Positions 34,974 to 43,792 of a DNA stretch of 64,000 nt are shown one piece after another; the first letter of the stretch is position 1, and each line of letters starts with the position of its first letter. The notes under the pieces are model-generated. The model saw only the letters and a list, made by a program, of their open reading frames with translations. It searched no databases and was not told where the DNA came from. Location of the stretch: positions 1 through 64,000 of the forward strand of contig NZ_LZHV01000058.1 in the NCBI RefSeq assembly GCF_001667275.1, given 5' to 3'. The translations under genes and the position numbers were made by a program. The stretch is from Mycobacterium sp. ACS4054. GTDB lineage: Bacteria > Actinomycetota > Actinomycetes > Mycobacteriales > Mycobacteriaceae.

Positions 34974-36341
34974 GTGAGCGTCTTGCTTTTCGGGGTTTCG
35001 CACCGCAGTGCGCCGGTCTCCGTCCTGGAACAGCTCACCATCGACGAATCCGATCAGGGCAAGATCGTCGACCGGGTGCTGCAGTCGCCGCTGGTGACCG
35101 AGGCGATGGTGCTCTCGACGTGCAACCGGGTCGAGGTCTACGCCGTGGTGGACGCGTTCCACGGCGGGTTGGCCGCGATCGGGCAGGTGCTGTCGGATCA
35201 CTCCGGAATGTCGATGGGGGATCTGACCAAATACGCCTACGTCCGCTACAGCGAGGCCGCCGTCGAGCACCTGTTCGCGGTGGCCAGCGGGCTGGACTCC
35301 GCCGTGGTGGGTGAGCAGCAGGTGCTCGGCCAGGTGCGCCGCGCCTACGCCACCGCGGAAACCAATCGCACCGTCGGCCGGGTACTGCACGAACTGGCCC
35401 AGCGGGCGCTGTCGGTGGGCAAGCGGGTGCACTCCGAGACCGCCATCGACGCCGCAGGCGCCTCGGTGGTGTCGGTCGCCCTCGACATGGCCGAACGCCG
35501 GCTGGGCGGCCTGGAGGGCAAGACCGCCGCGCTGGTCGGCGCCGGCGCGATGGGCGCCCTGGCCGCGGCCCACCTGACCCGGGCCGGCGTCCGGCACGTG
35601 CACGTGCTGAACCGGTCGTCGTCCCGGGCGCAGCGGCTGGCCCGCAAGATCCGCGAATCGGGTGTGCAGGCCGACGCGATGTCGCTCGACCGCTTGGCCG
35701 AGGCGGTGGCGGACGCCGACGTCATGGTCAGCTGCACCGGCGCGGTGAGCCCGGTGGTCACCCTGGCCGACGTTCACCACGCGCTGGCCGCCGCGCGCCG
35801 CGACGAGTCGACGCGTCCGCTGGTGATCTGCGACCTGGGCATGCCGCGCGACGTCGACCCGGCGGTCGCCGGCCTGCCGGGGGTGTGGGTGGTCGACGTG
35901 GATCGCGTGCAGCACGAGCCGTCAGCGCACGCCGCGGCCTCCGACGTGCACGCCGCGCGCCACATCGTGGCGGCCGAAGTCGCCGCCTACCTGGCGGGGC
36001 AGCGGATGGCCGAGGTCACCCCGACCGTGACCGCGCTGCGCCAGCGCGCCGCCGACGTGGTGGAGGCGGAACTGCTGCGGCTGGACAACCGGCTGCCCGG
36101 CCTTCAGAGCGCCCAGCGCGAGGAGGTGGCGCGCACCGTGCGGCGGGTCGTGGACAAGCTGCTGCACGCGCCCACCGTGCGGATCAAACAACTCGCCAGC
36201 GCGCCGGGTGGTGACAGCTACGCCGAGGCGTTGCGCGAGCTCTTCGAACTCGACCAGACCGCCGTCGACGCCGTAGCCGCGGGCGAATTGCCCGTTGTGT
36301 CAACGGGATTCGACGCCGGAACCCAAGAAGTGGCCGAGTAG
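34974..36341 (+). CDS. hemA: Glutamyl-tRNA reductase HemA
   Basis: 455 residues from GTG 34974, with AGGTGA 7 nt upstream. It reduces glutamyl-tRNA(Glu) to glutamate-1-semialdehyde with NADPH, the entry to haem, sirohaem and cobalamin. Catalytic Cys50 is in [12 protein letters not shown]; the substrate block is [13 protein letters not shown]; the NADPH domain has [15 protein letters not shown]; a C-terminal helical dimer domain follows. Two residues before the usual end it drifts ([12 protein letters not shown]), shorter than in M. tuberculosis (468). The 5' region from 34890 is also open in this frame but lacks family similarity. hemL, the next enzyme, lies 15 kb away. Confidence 0.96.
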   Translation: MSVLLFGVSHRSAPVSVLEQLTIDESDQGKIVDRVLQSPLVTEAMVLSTCNRVEVYAVVDAFHGGLAAIGQVLSDHSGMSMGDLTKYAYVRYSEAAVEHLFAVASGLDSAVVGEQQVLGQVRRAYATAETNRTVGRVLHELAQRALSVGKRVHSETAIDAAGASVVSVALDMAERRLGGLEGKTAALVGAGAMGALAAAHLTRAGVRHVHVLNRSSSRAQRLARKIRESGVQADAMSLDRLAEAVADADVMVSCTGAVSPVVTLADVHHALAAARRDESTRPLVICDLGMPRDVDPAVAGLPGVWVVDVDRVQHEPSAHAAASDVHAARHIVAAEVAAYLAGQRMAEVTPTVTALRQRAADVVEAELLRLDNRLPGLQSAQREEVARTVRRVVDKLLHAPTVRIKQLASAPGGDSYAEALRELFELDQTAVDAVAAGELPVVSTGFDAGTQEVAE

Positions 36342-36354
36342 CCGATTGGCGAAC

Positions 36355-37299
36355 GTGATCCGGATAGGCACCCGGGGCAGCCTCTTGGCCACCACCCAGG
36401 CCGGCGTAGTCAGGGACGCCTTGATCGCCAATGGCCACCCCGCGGAGTTGGTGATCATCACCACCGCCGGCGACCGCTCGTCGGCGCCCATCGAGACCCT
36501 GGGTGTCGGGGCCTTCACGACCGCGCTGCGCGAGGCCATCGACGACGGCCGGGTGGACGCCGCGGTGCACTCCCACAAGGATTTGCCGACGGCGGACGAC
36601 CCGCGGTTCACCATCGCGGCGATACCGCCGCGCAACGACCCGCGCGACGTGGTCGTGGCCCGCGACGGGCTGGTGCTCGGGGAGTTGCCGCCGGGTTCGC
36701 TGGTGGGCACGTCGTCCCCGCGCAGGGCCGCGCAGCTTAGAGCATTGGGTCTCGGTTTGGAAATCCGCCCCCTACGAGGCAACCTAGATACCAGGTTGAA
36801 CAGGGTAAGCAGTGGTGATCTTGACGCGATCGTGGTAGCTCGGGCCGGACTGGCCCGGCTCGGTCGCCTCGACGATGTCACCGAGACGCTAGAGCCGGTG
36901 CAGATGTTGCCAGCACCGGCTCAGGGCGCGCTCGCCGTCGAATGCCGCGCCGGTGACGATCTGGCGGCGGTGCTGGCGGAGTTGGACGACGCCGACACGC
37001 GCGCGTCGGTCACCGCGGAGCGAGCCCTGCTGGCCGAACTGGAGGCCGGTTGTTCCGCACCGGTGGGCGCGATCGCCGAGGTGGTCGAGTCCATCGATGA
37101 GGACGGCCGGGTCTTCGACGAGCTGTCGCTGCGCGGTTGCGTGGCGGCGCTGGACGGGTCCGACGTGATCCGCGCATCCGGGATCGGCTCCGCCGACCGG
37201 GCGCGAGAGCTGGGGGTCTCGGTCGCCGCAGAGTTGTTCGAACTCGGCGCCCGAGAACTCATGGCCGAGGCGCGGCAGGACCCTGCACGAGGAAATTAA
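36355..37299 (+). CDS. hemC: Porphobilinogen deaminase (hydroxymethylbilane synthase) HemC
   Basis: 314 residues from GTG 36355 ([15 protein letters not shown]). It joins four porphobilinogens into hydroxymethylbilane. The dipyrromethane cofactor is bound through Cys233 in [20 protein letters not shown] carries the catalytic Asp; [14 protein letters not shown] and [12 protein letters not shown] bind the acidic side chains of the substrate. Starts 13 nt after hemA stops, so they are in one operon. Confidence 0.96.
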   Translation: MIRIGTRGSLLATTQAGVVRDALIANGHPAELVIITTAGDRSSAPIETLGVGAFTTALREAIDDGRVDAAVHSHKDLPTADDPRFTIAAIPPRNDPRDVVVARDGLVLGELPPGSLVGTSSPRRAAQLRALGLGLEIRPLRGNLDTRLNRVSSGDLDAIVVARAGLARLGRLDDVTETLEPVQMLPAPAQGALAVECRAGDDLAAVLAELDDADTRASVTAERALLAELEAGCSAPVGAIAEVVESIDEDGRVFDELSLRGCVAALDGSDVIRASGIGSADRARELGVSVAAELFELGARELMAEARQDPARGN

Positions 37300-37322
37300 T
37301 TGCGAGTGACGTGGGAGCGACA

Positions 37323-38978
37323 ATGACGACGCGAGGGCGTAAGCCGAGACCCGGCCGCATCACGTACGTGGGTTCCGGGCCAGGGGACCCGGGACTCTTG
37401 ACCACCCGGGCCGCCACGGTCTTGGCGAACGCCGCCCTGGTGTTCACCGACCCCGACGTGCCGGAGGCCGTGCTGGCGCTGATCGGCAAGGACCTGCCGC
37501 CGGTTTCCGGTCCGGCACCGGCAGATGCCCCGGCCGGCAACAGTGATGCAGCCACCGGCCCGGATCAACCCGCGGTGATAACGGCCGGCCCCGATGTGCG
37601 CCCGGCCCTCGGCGAGCCCGCCGAGGTGGCCAAGACGCTGACCGCCGAGGCCCGCGCCGGCGCCGACGTGGTGCGGCTGGTGGCCGGCGACCCGCTGACG
37701 GTCGACGCGGTCATCACCGAGGTGAACGCCGTCGCGCGCAGCCACCTACACCTCGAGATCGTGCCCGGCCTGGCCCCCACCGGCGCCGTGCCCACCTACG
37801 CGGGGCTCCCGCTGGGCTCGTCGCACACCGTCGCCGACGTGCGCGACCCGCACGTCGATTGGGACGCGTTGGCCGCGGCGCCCGGCCCGCTGATCCTGCA
37901 GGCCACCACGTCGCATCTGGCCGACGCCGCGCGCACGCTCATCGAGCACGAGCTGGCCGAGACCACCCCGTGCGTGGTGACCGCGCACGGCACCACCTGC
38001 CAGCAGCGGTCGATCGAGACGACGCTGGGCGGTCTGACCGACTCCGCCGTGCTGGGCGGGACGGACCCGGCCGGCCCTCTGACCGGGCCGCTGGTGGTGA
38101 CCATCGGTAAGACGGTGGCCAGCCGGGCGAAGCTGAACTGGTGGGAGAGCCGCGCGCTGTACGGCTGGACCGTGCTGGTGCCGCGCACCAAGGACCAGGC
38201 CGGCGAGATGAGCGAGCGGCTGACGTCCTACGGCGCGCTGCCGATCGAGGTCCCGACCATCGCCGTCGAGCCGCCGCGCAGCCCCGCTCAGATGGAGCGG
38301 GCCGTCAAGGGCTTGGTCGACGGCCGGTTCCAGTGGGTGGTCTTCACCTCCACCAACGCGGTGCGCGCGGTGTGGGAGAAGTTCGGCGAGTTCGGTCTGG
38401 ACGCGCGCGCGTTCTCGGGCGTGAAGATCGCCTGTGTGGGCGAGTCGACGGCCGACCGGGTGCGCGCGTTCGGCATCAGCCCCGAGCTGGTGCCCGCCGG
38501 CGAGCAGTCGTCGCTGGGTCTGCTGGACGACTTCCCGCCCTATGACAGCATTTTCGACCCGGTGAACCGGGTCCTGTTGCCGCGGGCCGACATCGCCACC
38601 GAGACGCTGGCCGAGGGGCTGCGCGAACGCGGTTGGGAGATCGAGGATGTCACGGCCTACCGGACGGTGCGGGCCGCGCCGCCGCCGGCGGAGACGCGGG
38701 AGATGATCAAGACCGGCGGCTTCGACGCCGTGTGCTTCACCTCCAGCTCCACGGTGCGCAACCTGGTCGGCATCGCGGGCAAGCCGCACGCGCGGACGAT
38801 CATCGCCTGCATCGGTCCCAAGACCGCCGAGACCGCGGCCGAGTTCGGTTTGCGGGTGGACGTCCAGCCGGAGACGGCCGCCGTCGGTCCGCTGGTCGAC
38901 GCGCTGGCCGAACACGCCGCGCGGTTGCGCGCCGAGGGCGCGCTGCCGCCGCCGCGTAAGAAGAGCCGCAGGCGCTAG
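37323..38978 (+). CDS. hemD: Uroporphyrinogen-III methyltransferase / uroporphyrinogen-III synthase fusion (HemD)
   Basis: 551 residues from ATG 37323. The N-terminal part (about 1-250) is a tetrapyrrole methylase-like domain with YVGSGPGDPGLLT; the C-terminal part (about 270-535) is uroporphyrinogen-III synthase with VLVPRTKDQAGEMSERL, VFTSTNAVRAVWE and CFTSSSTVRNLVG. The methylase half is degenerate by eye, with Pro/Ala insertions near residues 60-80, so precorrin-2 formation is uncertain; the synthase half looks intact. The start is 23 nt after hemC and the tail is basic. Confidence 0.93.
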   Translation: MTTRGRKPRPGRITYVGSGPGDPGLLTTRAATVLANAALVFTDPDVPEAVLALIGKDLPPVSGPAPADAPAGNSDAATGPDQPAVITAGPDVRPALGEPAEVAKTLTAEARAGADVVRLVAGDPLTVDAVITEVNAVARSHLHLEIVPGLAPTGAVPTYAGLPLGSSHTVADVRDPHVDWDALAAAPGPLILQATTSHLADAARTLIEHELAETTPCVVTAHGTTCQQRSIETTLGGLTDSAVLGGTDPAGPLTGPLVVTIGKTVASRAKLNWWESRALYGWTVLVPRTKDQAGEMSERLTSYGALPIEVPTIAVEPPRSPAQMERAVKGLVDGRFQWVVFTSTNAVRAVWEKFGEFGLDARAFSGVKIACVGESTADRVRAFGISPELVPAGEQSSLGLLDDFPPYDSIFDPVNRVLLPRADIATETLAEGLRERGWEIEDVTAYRTVRAAPPPAETREMIKTGGFDAVCFTSSSTVRNLVGIAGKPHARTIIACIGPKTAETAAEFGLRVDVQPETAAVGPLVDALAEHAARLRAEGALPPPRKKSRRR

Positions 38979-39004
38979 TGGGTCGCCGCAAAAGGAGCTA
39001 GCCA

Positions 39005-39985
39005 ATGGCTTATCCGCGGCAGCGCCCGCGCCGGCTGCGCTCCACCCCCGCGATGCGTCGCTTGGTGGCGCAGACGTCTTTGGAGCCAAGGCATTTGGTG
39101 CTGCCGATGTTCGTCGCCGACGGTATCGACGAGCCACGGCCGATCGCGTCGATGCCCGGCGTCGTGCAGCACACCCGCGATTCGCTGCGCAGCGCCGCCG
39201 CCGATGCCGTCACCGCCGGCGTGGGCGGGCTGATGCTGTTCGGTGTGCCCCGCGACGAGGACAAGGACTCGACCGGGTCGGCCGGCACCGACCCCGACGG
39301 CATCCTCAACCTCGCCCTGCGGGACTTGGCCAAGGATCTCGGCGACGCGACGGTCCTGATGGCCGACACCTGTCTGGACGAGTTCACCGATCACGGCCAC
39401 TGCGGCGTGCTGGACGCCAGGGGCCGGGTGGACAACGACGCCACGTTGGCCCGCTACGTGAAACTCGCTGTGGCACAGGCGGAATCGGGCGCACACGTGG
39501 TGGGGCCGAGCGGCATGATGGACGGCCAGGTGGCGGCGATACGCGACGGCCTGGACGCCGCGGGTTACACCGACGTCGTGATCCTGGCCTACGCCGCGAA
39601 ATTCGCGTCGGCGTTCTACGGGCCGTTTCGCGAGGCGGTCAGTTCCAGCCTGTCCGGGGACCGGCGCACCTACCAGCAGGAGCCGGGCAACTTCCGCGAG
39701 GCGCTCCGCGAGATCCGGCTGGATCTCGACGAAGGCGCGGACATCCTGATGGTCAAACCCGCCTTGGGTTACCTCGACGTGGTGGCCGCCGCGGCGGACG
39801 TCTCGCCCGTGCCGGTGGCCGCCTACCAGGTCTCCGGTGAGTACGCCATGATTTGCGCTGCGGCCGCGAACAATTGGATCGACGAACGCGTCGCGGCGCT
39901 CGAGTCGTTGACGAGCATTCGCCGCGCCGGAGCCGATATCGTGCTGACGTACTGGGCCGCGGACGTGGCCGGTTGGCTTTCGTGA
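39005..39985 (+). CDS. hemB: Delta-aminolevulinic acid dehydratase (porphobilinogen synthase) HemB
   Basis: 326 residues. It condenses two 5-aminolevulinates to porphobilinogen. Schiff-base lysines are Lys199 (AYAAKFASAFYGPF) and Lys251 (LMVKPALGYLD). The metal loop reads DTCLDEFTDHGHCGVL: cysteines are present but fewer than in strictly zinc-dependent enzymes, as in other actinobacterial mixed-metal forms. Follows hemD by 26 nt, with AAAGGAG upstream of its ATG. Confidence 0.96.
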   Translation: MAYPRQRPRRLRSTPAMRRLVAQTSLEPRHLVLPMFVADGIDEPRPIASMPGVVQHTRDSLRSAAADAVTAGVGGLMLFGVPRDEDKDSTGSAGTDPDGILNLALRDLAKDLGDATVLMADTCLDEFTDHGHCGVLDARGRVDNDATLARYVKLAVAQAESGAHVVGPSGMMDGQVAAIRDGLDAAGYTDVVILAYAAKFASAFYGPFREAVSSSLSGDRRTYQQEPGNFREALREIRLDLDEGADILMVKPALGYLDVVAAAADVSPVPVAAYQVSGEYAMICAAAANNWIDERVAALESLTSIRRAGADIVLTYWAADVAGWLS

Positions 39986-39998
39986 GATGGGGCTTGCT

Positions 39999-40547
39999 GT
40001 GAATTCCGAGACTACAGGCAGGGACGCCGAACCGAAGCCGTTGTTCCACGAATCGGGCGCCAGCTGGATATGGGTGCTGTGGGGCCCGGTGGCCGCGAGC
40101 GCGATGATCCTGATCGAGGTCTGGAGCGGCGCCCCGGTGTCGTTCCTGATTCCGGTGATCTTCCTGGTGCTGGTGTCGGGTTTCGTCGGGTTGCAGGTGA
40201 AGGCGGCGCGGATCCACGTCTCGGTGGAGCTCACCGAGGACGCCCTGCGCCAGGGCACCGAAACCATCCTGGTGCGCGAGATCCTCAAGGTCTATCCCGA
40301 ACCCGAGAACCACGAGGCCTCCGGCAAGGAGCTGGCGCGGTGGCAGTCGGCGCGCGCCCTCGGCGAATTGGTCGGGGTGCCCCGCGGCCGGGTCGGCATC
40401 GGTCTGAAGCTGACCGGGGATCGCTACGCGCAGGCGTGGGCGCGACGGCACCGCGAGCTGCGGGCGGCGCTGACCCCGCTGGTTCAGGAGCGGGTGGAAC
40501 CGGCCGGATCCGACATCGCCGACGACGACGCCGGCACCGAACAGTGA
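39999..40547 (+). CDS. DUF3093-family membrane protein, Rv0513-like
   Basis: 182 residues from GTG 39999, preceded by GGGG; ATG 39987 is an alternative. Two membrane helices (WIWVLWGPVAASAMILIEVW and FLIPVIFLVLVSGFVGL), then a soluble domain with strands and helices (VSVELTEDALRQGTETILVREI). Function unknown. It is the fifth gene of the hem run and is coupled to the next gene by GTGA. Confidence 0.8.
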   Translation: MNSETTGRDAEPKPLFHESGASWIWVLWGPVAASAMILIEVWSGAPVSFLIPVIFLVLVSGFVGLQVKAARIHVSVELTEDALRQGTETILVREILKVYPEPENHEASGKELARWQSARALGELVGVPRGRVGIGLKLTGDRYAQAWARRHRELRAALTPLVQERVEPAGSDIADDDAGTEQ

Positions 40548-40807
40548 GCACCCGTTCCTGGAGCACCAGGGCCCTGATCGAACTGGCCGCCGCCTGCGCG
40601 GCGCTGGCGGGCGCCGGGGTGAGCTGGTTTCGTTCGCACCACACGGTGGCGGTCGCGCCGATCGCCGACGGGCAGCCGTTCACCACGTCGTTGGTGTACG
40701 ACCCGCAGTTGCTGTTGCTGACCCTGCTGCTGCTGACCAGCGCGGGGGTGCTGGCGGTGGTCGGAACCGCCAGGCAGCGCCGTGCGCGGCGCGCTAAGAC
40801 GTCCTGA
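40544..40807 (+). CDS. Small membrane protein, Rv0514-like
   Basis: 87 residues from GTG 40544, overlapping the stop of the DUF3093 gene (GTGA). Two membrane helices: LIELAAACAALAGAGVSWF and LLLLTLLLLTSAGVLAVVG, with an extracytoplasmic loop of about 25 residues and a basic tail (RQRRARRAKTS). Probably a partner of the preceding membrane protein. The 3' end overlaps the convergent STAS gene by 14 bases. Confidence 0.8.
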   Translation: MSTRSWSTRALIELAAACAALAGAGVSWFRSHHTVAVAPIADGQPFTTSLVYDPQLLLLTLLLLTSAGVLAVVGTARQRRARRAKTS

Positions 40808-41222
40808 TCAGCGGCAAAGCCAACCGGCGGCGCGTGGCGATGGCATCGGCCACGTCGTGCAGCGCCTCGTGCACCGATAGCGCGTAGGGGAAATCGCCGT
40901 CGTCACCCAGGAGTTCGGCGACCGCCGGGCTCGCGACCAGGGTCCACTGCACGCCTTCCGCGCGGCAATCCTCGTCGAAGGTTTGCAAGAGCGAAAGGCC
41001 CGCCGGAGCAAATTGGCTCACCTCGCCCATGTCGAGCACCACGTGGTCCTCGCCGAGGATGAAACGCCGAATGTGGTAGCCGACCTGTTCGGCATTGACG
41101 GCGTCGATTTCACCCCGAATCGTCACCACGGTCGCCAGCTGGCGGCGGTGGGCCCGGACCCAGGCGCCGCCGCAGCGGAAGATGCCATTTTGCTCGCGCG
41201 TCAGGATGTCGGCGATCGTCAT
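40794..41222 (-). CDS. oprA: STAS-domain anti-anti-sigma-like protein OprA (Rv0516c-like)
   Basis: 142 residues from ATG 41222 (MTIADILTREQ), with GAGGGG upstream. STAS fold in the middle: ATVVTIRGEIDAVNAEQVG and VVLDMGEVSQFAPAGLSLLQ. The Asp-Ser-Ser-Gly that is phosphorylated in SpoIIAA-type proteins reads Ala-Pro-Ala-Gly here, so the classical switch is missing. In M. tuberculosis OprA is phosphorylated by PknD on Thr2 in an osmotic-stress pathway with SigF; Thr2 is conserved here. Hence regulation from the N-terminus is likely. Confidence 0.87.
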   Translation of the reverse strand: MTIADILTREQNGIFRCGGAWVRAHRRQLATVVTIRGEIDAVNAEQVGYHIRRFILGEDHVVLDMGEVSQFAPAGLSLLQTFDEDCRAEGVQWTLVASPAVAELLGDDGDFPYALSVHEALHDVADAIATRRRLALPLIRTS

Positions 41223-41539
41223 GAACACCCCTCGCTCTCCGTGGCGTTCGCTACGCCTCCCGACGCTAATCCGCAAGGTTAAGGAGGGGGAAAGCCGCAC
41301 CTAACGGTTCGGTAAGAAGCGATTTTCGCCGCCGTTTTCGCGGTCCCCGAGCAAACCTGTGGCGTGGAAAACACTCGCCGAAAGACCGCGTGCCACACCA
41401 CAACCGTCCGCGCGTCGGGGCTATCGCGCTGCTAGGCTGCCAGGGCTACCGGTTGCGCGGCGGGGGCGGTGAAACCGCGTGGTCGCCCGGTGGGCCGAGT
41501 TGGCAGGCGAACAGCAGAGTCCAGGCAGAAAGAGCATTT
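41223..41539. other. 317-nt divergent intergenic region between oprA and the acyltransferase gene
   Basis: No supported gene is present. A longer in-frame extension of the acyltransferase to 41390 has no membrane or family features. The region must hold both promoters; I did not find a clear SigF-type GTTT/GGGTAT pair or a strong TANNNT box. The M. tuberculosis 13E12-repeat gene Rv0515, which lies near here, is absent. Confidence 0.5.
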
Positions 41540-42778
41540 GTGCGCGGCGCAGAGATCAGGGGAGAGATCAAGGCCCTGACGGGACTGCGCATCATCGCCG
41601 CGCTGTGGGTCGTGCTGTTCCATTTCCGGCCGATGCTGGGCGACGTGGGGCCCGATTTCCGTGACGCCCTGGCCCCGGTGCTCAACTGCGGCGCCCAGGG
41701 CGTCGACCTGTTCTTCATCCTCAGCGGGTTCGTGCTGACGTGGAACTACCTCGAGAAGATGGGCCGGTCCTGGTCGACGCGTGCGACCCTGCACTTCCTG
41801 TGGCTGCGCCTGGCCCGGGTGTGGCCGGTATACCTGGTCACCCTCCACCTCGCCGCGCTGTGGGTGATCCTCACCCTGCACGTCGGCCACGTGCCGTCGC
41901 CCGACGCCGCCGGGCTCACCGCCATGAGCTACGTCCGCCAGATCCTGCTGGTGCAGCTGTGGTTCGTGCCGTTCTTCGACGACTCCAGCTGGGACGGGCC
42001 GGCCTGGTCGATCAGTGCCGAGTGGCTGGCCTACCTGCTGTTCGGCTTCCTGGTGCTGGTGATCCTGCGGATGAAGCAGGCGACCCGGGCGCGCAGCCTG
42101 ATGGTGCTGGCCTTCGCGGCGGCGTTGCCGCCGGTGGTCATGCTGCTGGCCAGCGGCCACTTCTACACGCCGTGGAGCTGGTTGCCCCGCATCGTCACGC
42201 AATTCACCGCCGGCGCGCTGGCCTGCGCCGCCGTGCGCAGGCTGCGGTTGACCGACCGCGGCCGCCGCGTCGCCGGGTACCTGTCGCTGCTTGTGCTGGC
42301 CGCGATGGTGGGCATCCTGTATTGGTTTGACGCGCACCCGATCTCGGGTGTGGTGGAGAACGACAGCGGCGGGGTGGTCGACATTCTGTTCATCCCGCTG
42401 GTGATCACGCTGGCGATCGGCGTGGGCAGCCTGCCGCGGGTGCTCTCAACCAGGTTGATGGTCTACGGCGGGCAGATCTCGTTCTGCCTGTACATGGTTC
42501 ACGAGCTGGTGCACACCGCCTGGGGATGGTCCGTCGAGCAGTTCGAGCTGCGGCCGCAGGACAATCCGTGGAAATGGAATGTCATTGGGCTGCTTGCCAT
42601 CGCGGTGGTCATCTCGGTGCTGATGTATCACTTCGTCGAAGAGCCCGCCCGCCGGTGGATGCGCAAAATGGTCGACGTGAAAGCCGTCACCGCGAGAAGC
42701 GAGCCCGACGAGCCGCCGAGCGGCAAGGTGCATCCGATCGACCGTTCGCGGGAAGCGATTTCGGCCCGCGCGGTGTGA
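41540..42778 (+). CDS. Membrane acyltransferase (Acyltransferase_3 / OafA-like), Rv0517-like
   Basis: 412 residues from GTG 41540, with AGAAAGAG before it. About ten membrane helices. The family hallmarks are LTGLRIIAALWVVLFHFRP, with the conserved His and Arg, and GVDLFFILSGFVLTW. The C-terminus is a cytoplasmic tail of about 50 residues after YHFVEEPARRW. Such proteins acetylate or acylate sugars of cell-wall glycans and lipids from the cytoplasmic donor across the membrane. The secreted SGNH hydrolase behind it, 85 nt on, may act on the same modification. Confidence 0.9.
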   Translation: MRGAEIRGEIKALTGLRIIAALWVVLFHFRPMLGDVGPDFRDALAPVLNCGAQGVDLFFILSGFVLTWNYLEKMGRSWSTRATLHFLWLRLARVWPVYLVTLHLAALWVILTLHVGHVPSPDAAGLTAMSYVRQILLVQLWFVPFFDDSSWDGPAWSISAEWLAYLLFGFLVLVILRMKQATRARSLMVLAFAAALPPVVMLLASGHFYTPWSWLPRIVTQFTAGALACAAVRRLRLTDRGRRVAGYLSLLVLAAMVGILYWFDAHPISGVVENDSGGVVDILFIPLVITLAIGVGSLPRVLSTRLMVYGGQISFCLYMVHELVHTAWGWSVEQFELRPQDNPWKWNVIGLLAIAVVISVLMYHFVEEPARRWMRKMVDVKAVTARSEPDEPPSGKVHPIDRSREAISARAV

Positions 42779-42863
42779 CGGACGCCGCGGCGCGGAAGGC
42801 GCAAGCCGGATAATCGATGACAATGCAGTGGCACATGACGATGCCGTGGGAGGGGAGGTAGTA

Positions 42864-43550
42864 GTGAGTCGTCTGGCCACTTTCGTCATCGGCCTGGCGT
42901 TTCTGGTGGGCGTCGGCATCGCCTATCCGGCTCAGGTGCGTACGTACGACACCCTGACGCTGGATTTCCGGTTGAACCACCTCGCCGTCATCGGGGACTC
43001 CTACACCACCGGCACCGGCGAGGGCGGGATCGGCCCGAGGTCATGGCCCGCCCGGGCCTGGGACGGGCTCGCCGCGCGGGGCGAACGGATTTCGGCCGAC
43101 GTCGCGGCCGAGGGCAGGGCCGGCTACGGCATGCCGGGCGACCACGGCAGCGTCTTCGAGGACCTGACCGGCAGGGCCGTGCAGGGCGACGACGTGCTGG
43201 TGGTGTTCTTCGGCTCCCGCAACGACGAGACCGTCGATCCGTTCGTGGTCGGCCAAAGGGCCCGCAGCACATTCGATTTGGCCCGGCGGCTGGCGCCGTC
43301 CGCACGGTTCCTGGTGATCGGGCCGCCGTGGCCGACCGCCGATGTGCCCCTGCCCATGCTGCAGGTGCGCGACGCGCTCTTCGGCGCGGCCGCGTCTGTG
43401 GGGGCGACGTGGGTGGACCCGATCGCCGAGCATTGGTTCGTCGGCAGGCCCGATCTGATCGGCGCGGACGGCGTGCACCCGAACGACGCGGGGCATCAGT
43501 ACATGGCGGACAAGATCGCGCCGCTGATCCGTACGCAGCTGTCGATCTGA
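42864..43550 (+). CDS. Exported SGNH/GDSL hydrolase, Rv0518-like
   Basis: 228 residues from GTG 42864, with GGGAGGGGAGG just upstream. A single N-terminal hydrophobic segment (TFVIGLAFLVGVGIAY) exports or anchors it. Catalytic Ser46 is in VIGDSYTTGTG; FFGSRNDE gives the Asn block and DGVHPNDAGH the Asp-His pair. The M. tuberculosis homologue is an extracellular lipase/esterase. The pairing with an OafA-like acyltransferase suggests a role in O-acyl turnover of an envelope polymer; this is inference. Confidence 0.9.
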   Translation: MSRLATFVIGLAFLVGVGIAYPAQVRTYDTLTLDFRLNHLAVIGDSYTTGTGEGGIGPRSWPARAWDGLAARGERISADVAAEGRAGYGMPGDHGSVFEDLTGRAVQGDDVLVVFFGSRNDETVDPFVVGQRARSTFDLARRLAPSARFLVIGPPWPTADVPLPMLQVRDALFGAAASVGATWVDPIAEHWFVGRPDLIGADGVHPNDAGHQYMADKIAPLIRTQLSI

Positions 43551-43562
43551 CCCTGGGGCGGT

Positions 43563-43679
43563 TCAGTCCTCGGCGTGGCGCTCGTAGTCCCATCGCTCGA
43601 GGCGGGCTTGCAAGTTCAGCAAGCCGAAACCGGCGACGGGAGTGGCGGCTGCAATGCAGACCAGCAGCAGCTGAGTCAT
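43563..43679 (-). CDS. 38-residue small membrane protein
   Basis: MTQLLLVCIAAATPVAGFGL followed by a short amphipathic stretch ending LERWDYERHAED. One membrane helix then a charged tail. GGGAGG lies 8-9 nt before the ATG at 43679, a good ribosome-binding site for so small a gene. Function unknown. It lies between the convergent SGNH hydrolase and the esterase, on the esterase strand, 113 nt downstream of the esterase stop. Confidence 0.7.
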   Translation of the reverse strand: MTQLLLVCIAAATPVAGFGLLNLQARLERWDYERHAED

Positions 43680-43792
43680 CCCCGAAACCTCCCAAAACCC
43701 TTCCCTAGTATGACGTTCCTCGGTGACAAGAAGTTCATTTCCGCTCGCGCACACGCCGACGAGTTCGGGCGAATTTTCGTCATCGCTTCTCC

